A stretch of 64,000 nucleotides of DNA, taken from the NCBI GenBank assembly GCA_036898135.1, contig CM072519.1:37801166-37865165 (forward strand), read 5' to 3'. Below are positions 11,522-22,948 of this stretch, piece after piece. How positions within the stretch are numbered: the stretch's first letter is position 1; every line of letters begins with the position of its first letter. The DNA comes from Oncomelania hupensis (lineage: Eukaryota > Mollusca > Gastropoda > Littorinimorpha > Pomatiopsidae). The notes beneath the pieces are model-generated. The model saw nothing but the letters and a program-made list of their open reading frames with translations. It had not been told where the DNA came from and made no database searches. The translations under genes and the position numbers were made by a program.

Positions 11522-14500
11522 GAGTCGTAAGAGGCGACTAACAGGGGTGATGTTAGCACGGCATCACTGGGCGAAAGTCTTCTACACAGAAGTCACCGGC
11601 CAGGGCGGAGGAACCTCACGTTACTACAGGTTCAACGACCACGTGCTCAGGGCCAAGGCGAGCCACACTGTATTCGTGGATTTCGGCTGTGGCCAACAGC
11701 CTGGAGAGGATTGGGCCCTGCCAGGTCTTTTTTTGCCCAAGACACACTACATGATGACACAATCCACTAATTCCATACCGGATCGGTCGTCGCCCGGGCC
11801 GTCACCCGGCACAAGGACCGCGCCTTCCGTTGGCCACCAGGACGGAGGTGTTAAGTATGCTACTGATGGACAATATAGCAAGATCCGCACGAGAAACAAC
11901 ATCGTCATAGGAACCTGGAACGTCAGGACCCTAACTGCGGAAGGAAAATTAGAAGAACTGGCCCACGAGCTGGACCACTATCGATGGAACGTTCTAGGTA
12001 TCAGCGAACTGCGCTGGAAAGGCCTAGGTGAAACAACGACTGACAAAGGCCACAAGCTCTATTTCAGCGGTAGAGATGACAGGCACGAACACGGCGTTGG
12101 ATTCTTGGTCCACAAGAACATTCTAGCCACTGTCATGGGTTGCCGCCCAGTCTCCAGTAGACTCATTACCATCCGTCTGAGAGCAACCCCTTTCAACATT
12201 ACCATCATCCAGGCCTATGCCCCAACATCAGACTATGAAGACAGCGAAGTGGAGGATTTTTATGAAAATATACAGGCGGTCCTTGACCAAGTGCCGAAGA
12301 AGGACATAGTCATAGTGCAAGGCGACTGGAATGCCAAGGTTGGCCAAGATGCGCACCGCAACTGGGGAGACACATGCGGACCCCACTGCAACAACGAGAC
12401 AAATGACAGGGGTCTGAGGCTATTGGAGTTTGCCAGATACAACAATCTGGTACTGGCAAACACGCTTGGTCTCCACAAAAAATCCAGACGATGGACATGG
12501 CACAGTCCCGGCGGGGAACATCACAACCAGATCGACTACATCATGGTCAAGAAACGCTTCAGATCAAGCATCAACATTGGCAGGACACGCACTTTTCCAG
12601 GAGCAGACATTGGAAGTGACCACGATCTCGTGATGATGTCTTTCCGGCTCCATTTGAAGAGAGTAAATACAGCAAAGTGCACTAGGCTGAAGTTCGACCT
12701 GGACAAACTGCAAGACCCGGAGGTGGCAAAAATATTTCAGGCCACAATTGGAGGGAAATTTGCACCACTGCTTATTTTGGGGGCAGGCGAAGTAGATGTC
12801 AACACCATGACCAATACCTTCAACTCAGCTGTAACAGATGCCGCCACTGAGATCCTTGGCAAGCACCGACCAAAGAAGAAGCCGTGGATCACACCTGAAC
12901 TTTTGGATCTGTGTGATAAACGAAGAGAGTTAAAAAAGAAAAAGAACACCTCACAGGGAGCTGATGTCTACCGAAAAATCAACAATGACATCCGAAAAGG
13001 CATGCGCACAGCAAAGGAGAACTGGATAGAAGATCAATGCCAGGAAATAGAGAACAATCTGAACAAGAACAACAGCAAGAAGGCCTACCAGACTGTGAAG
13101 CGGCTGACAAGTGTTAAACAGCCCAAAGTCTCCACTATCCAAAGCAAGTCTGGCATTTGCCTTACAGAAGAACAAGAAGTCTTGGACAGATGGACAGAGT
13201 ACTGCTCTGACCTTTACAACCATACACCAAATGGAGACCCATCAGTTCTAGCATGTCCCGAGAGCAGAGAAGAAGAAGAAATCCTCCCAATTCTCCGGGA
13301 AGAAGTTGAGGCAGCAGTGCAATCGCTGAAGAAAGGGAAGTCAGCGGGAGTGGACAACATACCAGCGGAACTGCTACAAGCAGGAGGAGAAGCGATGACT
13401 GATGCTCTCACCACTATCTGTAACAAGATCTGGCAGAGTGGGGAATGGCCTACACCATGGACCCAGTCGCTTGTCATCACTCTTCCTAAAAAAGGTAACC
13501 TTCAGGAGTGTGAAAACTACCGCACCATCAGCCTCATCAGCCATCCCAGCAAGGTCCTCCTGAAAATAATACTCAACAGGTTGAAACCACAAGCTGAACA
13601 AATCATAGCTGAAGAACAAGCAGGATTCATGGCAGGGCGAAGTACCACTGAACAGATTTTCAACCTCAGAATAATCTGTGAGAAATACCTACAGCACCAA
13701 CAACATCTATATCATGTGTTCATAGACTTCAAGAAGGGCATTTGACCGAGTCTGGCATGCAGCTCTATGGGCAACCATGAAAGTGTACAACATCAGCCCT
13801 AAAATCATAGAAGTCATCAAAAGCCTGTATGACAAGGCTACCAGTGCAGTCCTCCATAACAGCGTCATCGGGAACTGGTTCAGAACAACAATCGGTGTGC
13901 GTCAAGGATGCCTACTCTCTCCAACACTCTTCAACATCTTCCTAGAGCGCATCATGTCAGATGCTCTTGCAGATCACGAAGGCACAGTCAGCATAGGGGG
14001 CAGAGCAATCTCCAATCTTCGTTTTGCGGATGATATTGATGGATTGGCTGGAGAGGAACAAGAACTTGAACAGCTTGTACAGAGGCTTGACACCACCTCC
14101 AGAGCTTATGGAATGGAAATAAGTGCAGAGAAGACCAAAATGATGACCAACAACACCAATGGCATCAACACGGACATCAAAGTACAAGGCCAATCCCTCA
14201 ACACAGTGCACAGCTTCAAATATTTAGGAGCCATTGTGTCAGACAATGGGTCTCGACAGGAAGTCCTCTCCAGGATCGCACAAACAACTGCTGCCCTGAC
14301 AAGGTTGAAGCCCATTTGGAAAGACAGAACCATCAGTCTACATTCCAAAGTAAGACTGCTGCGATCTCTGGTCATCTCCATCTTCCTATATGCTTGCGAA
14401 GCATGGACCCTCACAGCAGATCTCCAACGAAGAATACAAAGCATGGAGATGAGGTGTTACAGAAGACTTCTGTGCATTTCCTATACCCAACACATCACCA

Positions 14501-14834
14501 ACGTTGAAGTCCGACAGACCATCACACAAGCCATTGGACAACACGATGACCTGCTCACAGTGGTGAAGAAACGGAAACTCCGATGGTATGGCCACGTCAC
14601 CAGATCATCAGGCCTTGCAAAGACCATTCTGCAAGGCACAGTGCAAGGAGGTAGAAGAAGGGGGAGACCGAAAAAGAGGTGGGAGGACAACATTCGAGAA
14701 TGGACTGGTTTGACACTGAGCGAAGCCATGAGGGCTGCTGAGGACAGAGAAAGATGGAGTATGCTGGTTAAGCGATCATCTGTGGTGCCCCTACGACCTT
14801 CGGGTTATGGGACAGGATAGGATAGGATAGGATA
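11522..14834 (+). mobile_element. Near full-length RTE-like LINE (APE endonuclease + RT) with (GGATA)n tail
   Basis: This is the best-preserved copy of the window's main LINE family. A 12-bp direct repeat GGAAGGGGAGAG at 11510-11521 and 14835-14846 brackets it and is read as the target-site duplication. That fixes the 5' end at GAGTCGTAAGAGG and the 3' end in the (GGATA)n tail. The element is about 3.3 kb with almost no 5' leader and no separate 3' UTR. The protein resembles the endonuclease-reverse transcriptase often labelled craniofacial development protein 2-like (bovine CFDP2 carries an RTE/BovB-derived domain), so an RTE assignment is likely but not proven. Confidence 0.88.
11550..14820 (+). 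pseudogene. RTE-like endonuclease-reverse transcriptase, broken by one frameshift
   Basis: The protein nicks target DNA with an APE-type endonuclease and copies its RNA at the nick. Counting from an in-frame GTG at 11547, endonuclease motifs are GTWNVRTL (about 122), ISELRW, QAYAPT, GDWNAKVG (about 259), QIDYI and GSDHD (about 357). A basic linker follows, then the reverse transcriptase: AGVDNIPAELL (about 600), LPKKGNLQECENYR, EEQAGFMAGRSTTEQ. The first frame stops at 13745 because of one extra G in the run at 13736-13738 (aagaagGgcatttgacc; the sister copy at 49.2 kb lacks it). The frame resumes with GVRQGCLLSPTLFN and the catalytic FADD (residues 83-86 of the second open frame, 14023-14034). 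It ends in a C-terminal part with RRLKPIW, RWYGHV and GRPKKRWEDN. The stop codon TAG lies inside the GGATAG tail. A eukaryotic start would be the ATG at 11550. Confidence 0.88.
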
Positions 14835-14867
14835 GGAAGGGGAGAGAGGGGGGGAACAAATTCCGTA

Positions 14868-15010
14868 CGTGGAGGACATCCCAGTTGTTGTCCCTGAGGG
14901 ACACTTTGGTGTCCCGGACTGCCCTCCGAGGGACCGACTTGTGATAACTAATGGTCAGACGGGGGACAGTCCGGGATACCAAAGTCTTCCTCCTGGGGCA
15001 CTTCCATGTG
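14868..15010. repeat. Imperfect long-hairpin repeat (MITE-like), copy 2
   Basis: It has the same core CGACTTGTGATAACTAATGG and the same inner arms as copy 1. The outer arms are in the opposite order relative to the core. It ends beside a G-run (15011-15030) just after the RTE copy. Confidence 0.75.
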
Positions 15011-15666
15011 GGGGGGGGGGGGGGGGGGGGCAGAACGGGGTGTTACACTAGGCGTAACTGAGACTAGACGAGGCCTCTTCACTAGTGAGAGATTCTCTGC
15101 GAGTTTCACCTACGACGGTGTCATTTTTACATGATGACAAATGCATTTCAGTACTAAGTTACAACCAACCTACACAAGGGTCAGGCAATTAAAACTTCAG
15201 CCACAGTGAAGTAAAGGCTCGTTAACTGAAAACTCGTTAATCATGTTTATTTTCTGTAGCCCAGAGCTAGGAACGACCTGTCCTTATTACAGTTGGGATA
15301 AAAACTCCTCCATCGTATAGCTTAAATTTAGCTCTTTAGTGAATAACCTCAAGTTATATTACCCTATTTGTTTGCTAGCTTGTTTGTTTTGGGTTTCTTG
15401 TGTGTGTATGTGTGCACGTGTTTTTGTTTATTTTGTGTATGTGTGTAAACGTGTTTTTGTTTCTTTTTCCTGTCTTATTATTAATGATGACTGTAGTAGT
15501 AGTAGCAGTAGTAGAAGGAGGAAAAGGAGGAGAGGGAGGAGGAAGGGAAGATTGTTGTTGCATCAATTTTTTATTCATCAGATTAACATAAGTTGTACTG
15601 ATAAGAAAGAAGAAGGGAAGGGAAGGGAAGAAGAAGAAAGGGGCAGCTGCAGCAAAAAACGATCTT

Positions 15667-15948
<282 letters not shown>

Positions 15949-15949
<1 letters not shown>

Positions 15950-16000
15950 ATCATTATTATAGTGCGAATCCCCACAGAGCGAGCTCAAAGCGCTCTTCTT
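15949..16000 (-). repeat. 3'-end fragment of an L2-like LINE or its SINE partner
   Basis: The minus strand reads AGAGCGCTTTGAGCTC, then GGGATTCGCACTATAATAATG, leading into the compound trinucleotide array on its 3' side. The GCGCTTTGAG...CTATA motif is shared with the ends at 19060, 25870, 42940 and 44575. Confidence 0.55.
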
Positions 16001-16717
16001 TTTTATTTCTTTTTTTTGTTTTCGTTCTTTCTTTTCTTCCTTTCTTTTTTTCTTTCTTTCTTTCTTTCAAATCATTGTGCTTTCTAGTCCTTCACCACCT
16101 ACTTCGTTATGCTTTGTGACATTGTGCCAACCACATTAACTCAGTTTTAATTGTTTCCAAGGGATTAATAAACATGTCTGAGTTTGTCACAACTTAAGTT
16201 ATTTAAGAGAGCATAATTAAGATTTAAAAAAAAAGATGTGAGCATTATTATGATTAGTGTTGTCCTGCGCTTTTATTCCCGTGCGTGTGCGCGTGCATGT
16301 GTGTGTGTGCGTGTGTAAGTGTGTGAGTGATTGTGTTTTACAAACACACAAACATGTTTTTAAAAATAAGTGCAAACCTACACTTCCCCTCCCCTGTACT
16401 CCAAAAACAAGAACAACAACAACAACAAAAATTTAAAAGGAAAAATAACAGAGAGAGAGAGAGGGGGGGGGGATACAGAGAGAGAGACTAACCGACCGAC
16501 CATGAAGATGAAGAAGTGGAGGTGGGAATTAAACGCCAAAAGAGAATATTCTAGAAGATTATGCTCTAAATATGCAGTAATAAATGAATTTATTCTTAAG
16601 TGGTCAAGCACACAAGTGGGTGATTTTATTTAGAAAGAAATAAGAAGCAGGCGAAGTAAAAACAACAACAACGAAAAGCAGGCATGGAAGAAATAAAAAA
16701 AAAACACATATAACTAG

Positions 16718-16797
<80 letters not shown>
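16718..16797 (+). repeat. (GA)n microsatellite, left of the 5S-like SINE
   Basis: About 38 GA units end at the GGTAAAGGTAAAGG tail of the SINE. Confidence 0.93.
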
Positions 16798-16802
<5 letters not shown>

Positions 16803-17096
16803 GTAAAGGTAAAGGTGGTCCCATAGCCTTGTGGTCGTAGGGGAGCGTGATGTTGGAGATCACATTTATCTTGGGCCAGCGTAATGAGGGTGATGCCCAT
16901 CTCTCTCCCTCGCTGCTTTACCTTTCCCACCCTTAAGAGAGTAGGTACTCAGTCACAGTTGAGTCAACTGGGGGCGTTGTTATATGTAGCTTCACGGTTT
17001 TGCGGTCACCCATCCAAGTGCTAACCGCACTGGACGGGGCTTAGCTTGCGATACAGTAGCGAGTGCTCCAACCACTGCGCTGTCCGACACCCATCT
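16798..17096 (-). mobile_element. 5S rRNA-like SINE flanked by (GA)n on both sides
   Basis: The minus strand contains AAGCTAAGCCCCGTCC, then CGGTTAGCACTTGGATGGG and TGACCGC. This follows the internal promoter part of 5S rRNA (AGCTAAGC...GGTTAGTACTTGGATGGGAGACCGC). Upstream is a tRNA-like A-box (GCGCAGTGGTTGGAGCACTC). The 3' end carries repeated GGTAAA units seen as aggtaaaggtaaagg on the plus strand. Confidence 0.7.
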
Positions 17097-17154
17097 CAGA
17101 GAGAGAGAGAGAGAGAGAGAGTGAGAGTGAGAGAGAGTGAGAGAGAGAGAGAGT
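17097..17154 (+). repeat. (GA)n microsatellite, right of the 5S-like SINE
   Basis: A GA array with a few GTGA interruptions. Confidence 0.92.
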
Positions 17155-18797
17155 ATCCCTAAGAGGAGGTGGACATCTGACATTACAACATAGAAAAAAA
17201 AAGGTATACATAAAGAAGATCCTGTTACAAACAATAATTAAAAAGATATGATGATCTATTTTGTTCATTTATTCTATTCACGTTGGTCGCTTTTGAGAAC
17301 TGCATTCTGTACACCTGATATTGCTCTCATTGCTTTGCTTTTAATTAAAATACTGGCTAGAAACTTCATTGGAGGAAAAGACAGAACGAATGTTAACTTC
17401 TTCAAGCCTTAAAAAAGATCACCCGCCTTCCTTCCCCTTCCTGTATTCTGTCAAAGATGAAAATTGTGAGAGAAACTCGACACAACCACCTCTTTTGAAA
17501 ATCAATTTAAAATATATACACATGTATAAAAACCAAAGAAAATCGCGTGTCATCCTTTAAAGTTTATTTCGTTGTTGTTTTTCGGCGCGGCTGACTGATC
17601 ATGCAGCTGAGCTCCCTTTTTATCTTTCAAGAACATCATTTCGTAATTTTTTTTGGTAAAGAGCATTAACCGTTCTTAATAATTGAATGATATAGTATCA
17701 TTAAGCTCTTTGCCTACCCCTTTTTAAACTCGCCAACGTATTTTTTTTCTTTTTCTCTCACCCTGATCATCTGTCTATCTTACTTTGAGTCCAGGAGCAG
17801 TTTCAAGCATTTACACTGCATGGTATGGCCATAGAAGGGTTTATTAATTCTTATTATAGCAGTGAAAGCTTTCCGATAAGCGCATGAAAACTAATTTGCT
17901 TGCAGCTTTTCTTTTGACAAACAATCATTACGGAAACACCCGAGTGTATAGTGCCTCATCGTGGAATGGTTTACGGTAGTACAGGCGTTGTGTTGCATGC
18001 TCTTCTAAACGTGTGGAAATGAGAGTGTGTAAGTGGATATATTTGACGGCTGTCTAACTGTTAGCACCAACACCAACCTGTGCACCCTTATCATGTCCAC
18101 GATGATGTTTAAAAAAGGAGCTAATGCAGGTACTGATTATAGCAGACCAATATCTAGAACGCTAGGAAACAACGTTTATCATCAAATTTCGCGATTATTA
18201 GACACAAAACACTGTATGAATGTAATATAAGCACACCGTCATTGCTCAGCATGAATTATATATCTATTAAATGTTTCCGCGTTCTGATCGAGGGGTCAGA
18301 TTCTCCTTCATGTATCTGAATTCAACAATCCAATTCAATCAGTTTATTTAACGTCACAATTTATGTGATTTCAGACACATTTACTCAATTACAAATCAAC
18401 AATCCCTTCAGAACTATGGTGGTGTCCGGTTAAAGTAGACAACTATACGATGGAGTTCCTGCGTTTTATCTTTGTGGAAGTGAAATTGACTTTAACTAAA
18501 ATGTGTGCGAGTGTGAGCAGCTGAAACGGCGGGGAATTAGCAAGGGAAACAAGAGGGGGGGGGGGGAGGGGCTAGATACGTGGATCGTCGTCAAACTCTA
18601 CTGTTTTTGTATGCAATACCCAAGAAGTTTGAATACGATTGAGATACCCCGTTATAGCTGTTGCAAGGCTGGTGACGCAACGCTGTTTTGGCCTTGAACT
18701 CATTGCGAGGTCATCAGCTAAAATTCAACGAGAGTGGCAGAGAGCAGCTTTAAAGTTAATTTATCACACACGTTCTTCCCCCACTCACCCACCTAAT

Positions 18798-18802
<5 letters not shown>
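17155..18802. other. No gene seen
   Basis: A/T-rich unique sequence. A G-run (18555-18573) is the only notable feature, and short open frames show no recognisable motif. Confidence 0.55.

Positions 18803-18861
<59 letters not shown>
18803..18861 (+). repeat. (CT)n microsatellite
   Basis: About 29 CT units, followed by CA/CG-rich sequence to 18910. Confidence 0.93.
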
Positions 18862-18864
<3 letters not shown>

Positions 18865-18977
18865 GAATAACGCGCACACGCACGCACGCACGCACACATA
18901 CACACACACTGTAGTGTAGACTAGGCATTCTGTGTTGAAGAGCCGTATGACAGGGGAACAAAATAATGACGTTTTGA

Positions 18978-18979
<2 letters not shown>

Positions 18980-19055
<76 letters not shown>

Positions 19056-19245
19056 GATGTTATACGCGCCTTATTCCTAAATTACTCAAAGCGCGGCGAT
19101 CTGTAACCAACATGCGTGCTCACATGTTACAAACACTCCTACATACACAACAAACACACATTCATCACTCAAACATGTGGTGTGAAGGAACGTCCCTATT
19201 AGAAGACGGAAAGGAAATGGAATTTGTATTTGTGAAAGTTTAGAT
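18980..19245 (-). repeat. L2-like or SINE 3'-end fragment with (TTA)n tail
   Basis: The minus strand carries CTTTCCGTCTTCTAATAGGG, later GATCGCCGCGCTTTGAG and AAGGCGCGTATAACATCC, followed by (TTA)n at 18980-19054. It is a clear diverged copy of 42770-43126. Confidence 0.75.
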
Positions 19246-19269
19246 TGACTGTATCCAATACCATTATTG

Positions 19270-19425
19270 AAGGGAGGGAGGGAGGAAACCGGAGTACCCG
19301 GAGAAAACCCTCGGTGACCTCCACAGTCTCGTACCTAAGTCACATAAGTTCGCCCCTTGCGGGAATCGAACCCGCGACCTTCGGCATAGGAAACCGGCGA
19401 CTTATCCACTGCGCCACATCATAAA
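19270..19425 (-). mobile_element. tRNA-derived SINE, second family
   Basis: The minus strand reads GATGTGGCGCAGTGGATAAG, then GGTCGCGGGTTCGATTCCC (a B-box). A body with TTTTCTCCGGGTACTCCGGT follows, ending in a (CCCT)n tail. The tRNA-like head lacks a pairable acceptor stem, so it is a SINE head rather than a tRNA gene. Confidence 0.75.
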
Positions 19426-20169
19426 AATGCAAGCCCTTCGCCAACCCGAGACTGAGCCTTTCCCCGAAAATGACGCAAGCTTTGCCTTTCGTTTTAGATT
19501 TCAAAATATGGCTCTGATCTATGCTCCTTCCCTTAATCAATTTGTGTTCAGTTCATCCATTCCTTTCCTTTAAAATCTTTTAATAATGACCATTTTGAGC
19601 ATAAGAAATTGTCTGCCTCATGCTGCATATATTGCAGTAAAATGGAATGTCCTCATTTATCATTTCCCATTCCCGCTATTTATTTATAACGAAAGACCCG
19701 TCCCTCATATTTCTGTAAATGCAATTTTTTTTCCCAAATACACATCAATTAAACAAACGCACTTAAAGACAATTCTTTCCCGATATTTGCTTCCTTCCTT
19801 GCTTTGCTTGCCCGATTTTTTTTATAACCTATACGTTGGGTGGATGTGAATGCATTCGAGCTGCAATCGACATCGTCTCTGTCCTTGGTAACTCGCTCTT
19901 TAGCGTTTACCAATGTTTTATAAGTCAGGCCCGGACTAAGGGGAGGGGGGGGGTTACAGGGGTTACGTAACCCCCCCCCCCCCTGGCCTGACTATGTACC
20001 TCTTTTTTTTTTCTTTTTTTTTCTTTTTTTTGGGGGGGGGGGGGACGTTACAATCAATAAGTAAATCCGGGGAGAAATTTCAACCCTCTCCCCTAGGCAC
20101 TATAAAAAAATAAATCCTCTTCCACTCTACTCAATTTCAACCACTGATTCTTTTATCACAAGTAACTAC

Positions 20170-21387
20170 ATTCTGTTACCTGAGACACTGTGCTTCCCAT
20201 AGCTTGAAAAAGCATGCGGCTTGCCTGCAGTGAAGAACATGATGGGAGCACTGTGGGAACTGTCACTGTTTTTCTCAAACTCTCCAAAGAGACAAAGAAA
20301 ACTTGAAGATACCATCGAATCATCTCAGCCTGACACGACAAAAACAAAGTTGTTGATCTGTGCAGAACAAGATGGGTAGAAAAACATGAAGCACTGGAGG
20401 TTTATACATCTCTCTTTCTGGTTGTTCACGACTGTTTGGGACAAATGTGTGAAGACAGTGACAATTGGGACAGTGAGACACTGACCAAGGCAACTGGCTT
20501 TCTCCACACCTTGAGCAGCAGTGCTTTCCTCGTTGCATTCGTTGTCGTCCGCAATTGTTTGCGTTACTTAAAACCCTTGACAGTGAAGCTGCAGAAAAGG
20601 ACAAAAGATGTTGTCGATGCCAACAGGGAAATCAAAGCGGTCAGTAGCTGCATGTCTTCTATTAGAAGAGATGTCGACACAGCGTTCGTTGCCTGGTTCG
20701 GTGAAGTCAGCAAAATGGCGAATGCTTTGACAACTGATGTTATTGTTCCTCGTCAAGCATCCCGACAGACTCTCCGTGACAACCAACCTGCGGCCACTCC
20801 AGAAGAATATTTCAAGATTAGCATTGCCATTCCTTTCTTGGAACACCTGTCAATCGAATTGGACTCGAGGTTCAAAAATGCTGACCTAGCAGTTGATGGT
20901 CTCTGTCTGGTGCCAAGCACTTTAATAGACAACCAGGATGGTTTCATGCAGGTTCCAGAAGGGGTGAAGACACTGGCAATGTTGTGGGAGTCTGATCTAC
21001 CAGACAATGCTACCCTTGATGCAGAATACCAAAGGTGGGTTTGCAAATGGCGAAGTGCTGATGAGAATGCGACAGCTAATCCCATCCACGGCATCAGAAG
21101 CACTGAAACATTGTGACAGGGATTTTTATCCCAACCTGTTCATCATGCTAAAGAACCTTTGCACCCTGCCTGTCACTACTGCCGAGTGTGAGCGTTCAAA
21201 CAGTCAGTTGCGCAACCTGAAAAACTACCTGCGCTCTACAATGGGGCAACATAGACTCAATGGACTTGCTTTACTGAAAGTGCACAGGGATGTTGATATT
21301 GACTTCAAAGAGGCAGTGAACTGTTTTGCCAGAAGATACAATTCACAAATGGTACTAATGCCGAGGAACCTAGTGCAGCAAGACTGA
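20170..21387 (+). pseudogene. hAT-family transposase (THAP12/P52rIPK-like), frameshifted
   Basis: A transposase of this type excises and reinserts the element using an RNase H-like fold interrupted by a helical domain. The first part (about 20215-20355) reads NMMGALWELSLFFSNSPKRQR. After a frameshift near 20350 it continues LCRTRWVEKHEALEVY, then LTKATGFLHTL, KRTKDVVDANREI, and EEYFKISIAIPFLEHLSIEL. A second frameshift near 21075 leads to ASEALKHCDRDFYPNLFIML. It ends with the hAT dimerisation region: VTTAECERSNSQLRNLKNYLR, then GLALLKVHRDVDIDF and a stop at 21387. The CRTRW and ERSNSQL motifs are hallmark positions. The N-terminal DNA-binding domain and the first catalytic Asp region were not seen. 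With at least two frameshifts it is inactive. Confidence 0.85.
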
Positions 21388-21554
21388 AAGTGAAAGCAGG
21401 GCGGTGATGTTCATAAATTACAAGGTAAAGCTTTATACTGTTAACGATCAACAAAATGTAGTGAATAATAATAGTATACAAAACATCTCTGCTGATAAAT
21501 AAATGTTCGTGTGTGTTTTTTTTTTGTTGTTCTTTTAAGGGACGGGCAGATGAT

Positions 21555-22715
21555 CAGTGATGCACATGTTTTGGGACCCTATTAGGACATGATGTCCTGA
21601 ACACAAAAAAACAATAGGACATGATGTCCTGAACACAAAAAAGTAATAGGACACTGGCATTGTTGCCAAAAGGTCTTGTTGTTTATTTGGTAATACTGAA
21701 CAGAAAAGAGGCACTTCGAAACAGTGAAAGTTCAATTCTTTAAAATGTAGCGTTTTCTCTTGCTTTCTGCGTTACTGTCTTTCAAAAGCTGCATAACCCA
21801 AATTTCATGAGAAGCAGATTTTCTTTTATTAGCCAGTTTACAGCTCATGCCGTGGTGATCATTGCCTCCTCCTGATTTGTCAACATTAGATCCTCACAAG
21901 CCTCTTCATTTTGTTGCTCTTGGGGCACTTGGATTACTAGTTTGTGACTAGCTGTAGTCAAACGATCTTCCAATGCACTTAAAAAAAAAAAAAAGTTAAA
22001 GCAGCCGCGAGTAAACGAGTTTTTCGCCGCACCAGAACTTTTAAATACCGTACAGAACATGGCATTTTTTTCATCGTCAAATGTTACGCCTTCTGAAAAA
22101 CGCGATCATCACGAGTACTAGTAGGCTGACTCGAAGTTGACGGTTTCTCGGCCTCGCGACCATCGGAATCGGAAGAATCCTCCACAGATCGTGTAGGCTC
22201 TGCTTCTTTTAATGTGCTGGGAGCTGAATTACCCGCAAATAAGACGATGATTGAGATTTATTTTTTTCTCATCCGCCTTCAGTCTTTTTTTCGCAGGCAT
22301 TTCCGATAATTTCGATCGAATGTTTGGCATACCAAAAGTACAAGTACAACGCCAACACAGATCCAACGTAAACTCAAGTCGCGAGCACCGATTGACTAAA
22401 ACAAAGCTGTATATGTTTCAAGGGCGCTGGATGGCTGTGTTGCTTTGTGACTCGGGATAAAAATAGCAATCCCACGCAGGCGATGACAAGGGAGATAAGG
22501 CATGTATACGTTTCAGCATGCAGACGACGTTTGGTTTTCCGTCTAGCGAGGCATAAACATTTCGCCATCTATGCAAAATACGCGAAAACTATCGGACACG
22601 TGTCCGACTCGCCACCGTTTTAATCGGACAAGGTGTCCGCCTTGAGGTTTCACAATCGGACATTTAAAAAATCAAGCGGTCAATGTCCGGGGTCCGGGCA
22701 ACTTGTGCATCACTG
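21555..22715 (-). mobile_element. Second hAT-like element nested in the first
   Basis: The terminal inverted repeat is CAGTGATGCACA at both ends, with GATGAT at 21549-21554 and 22716-22721. Subterminal GGACATGATGTCC palindromes (21586, 21616) and GTCCGA repeats (22590-22690) match the element at 267-1561. The minus strand carries degraded coding text for a hAT N-terminal zinc-finger region. It sits between the host's transposase stop (21387) and its right end. Confidence 0.8.
21845..22300 (-). pseudogene. hAT transposase N-terminal (TTF-type zinc finger) remnant
   Basis: On the minus strand an ATG-led start with MPAKKRLKADEKKIN (near 22297) is followed by a Ser/Glu-rich stretch in another frame. 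Then comes VTFDDEKNAMFCTVFKSSGAAKNSFTRG, with CFNFFFFLSALEDRLTTASHKLVI after it. The MFCTxCxxSG...NSFTxGCxNFxxSALxxHxxSxxHK pattern is the zinc-finger head of ZMYM/KIAA1586-type hAT transposases. Here the second Cys of the first pair is Phe and a His is altered. No catalytic domain follows; a stop comes after EEAMITTA. This is a non-autonomous fossil. Confidence 0.65.
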
Positions 22716-22948
22716 GATGATTATTTTTGTACCCCAGAGTTTGTCAGTTCAATTTGTTTAAAAAGCTCAAAGTCCCAGACCATCATAAATGGCTTTTTCA
22801 AGGTTCAGATTGCACCAGATTGCACCATTTTGCATCCTTGAAAAAAACATTTTCCCCCGGACCCCCCTAGAAACCTCGGCGCTTCGCGCCTTCGCTGAAT
22901 CTGTAACCCCCCCCCCCCTCAACTTTTCCCAGGTCCGGCCCTGTAAGT

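Larger units (their letters stand above)
19926..22943 (+). mobile_element. hAT transposon with 5-bp target duplication and a nested insertion
   Basis: The ends are CAGGCCCGGACTAAGG on the left and, inverted on the right, CAGGGCCGGACCTGGG; both are followed inward by a G-run and GGTTACAG. TAAGT flanks the element at 19921-19925 and 22944-22948. The interior carries a THAP12/P52rIPK-like hAT transposase (broken). A second transposon occupies 21555-22715. The left end also holds the palindrome GGGGTTACGTAACCCC. Confidence 0.82.
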
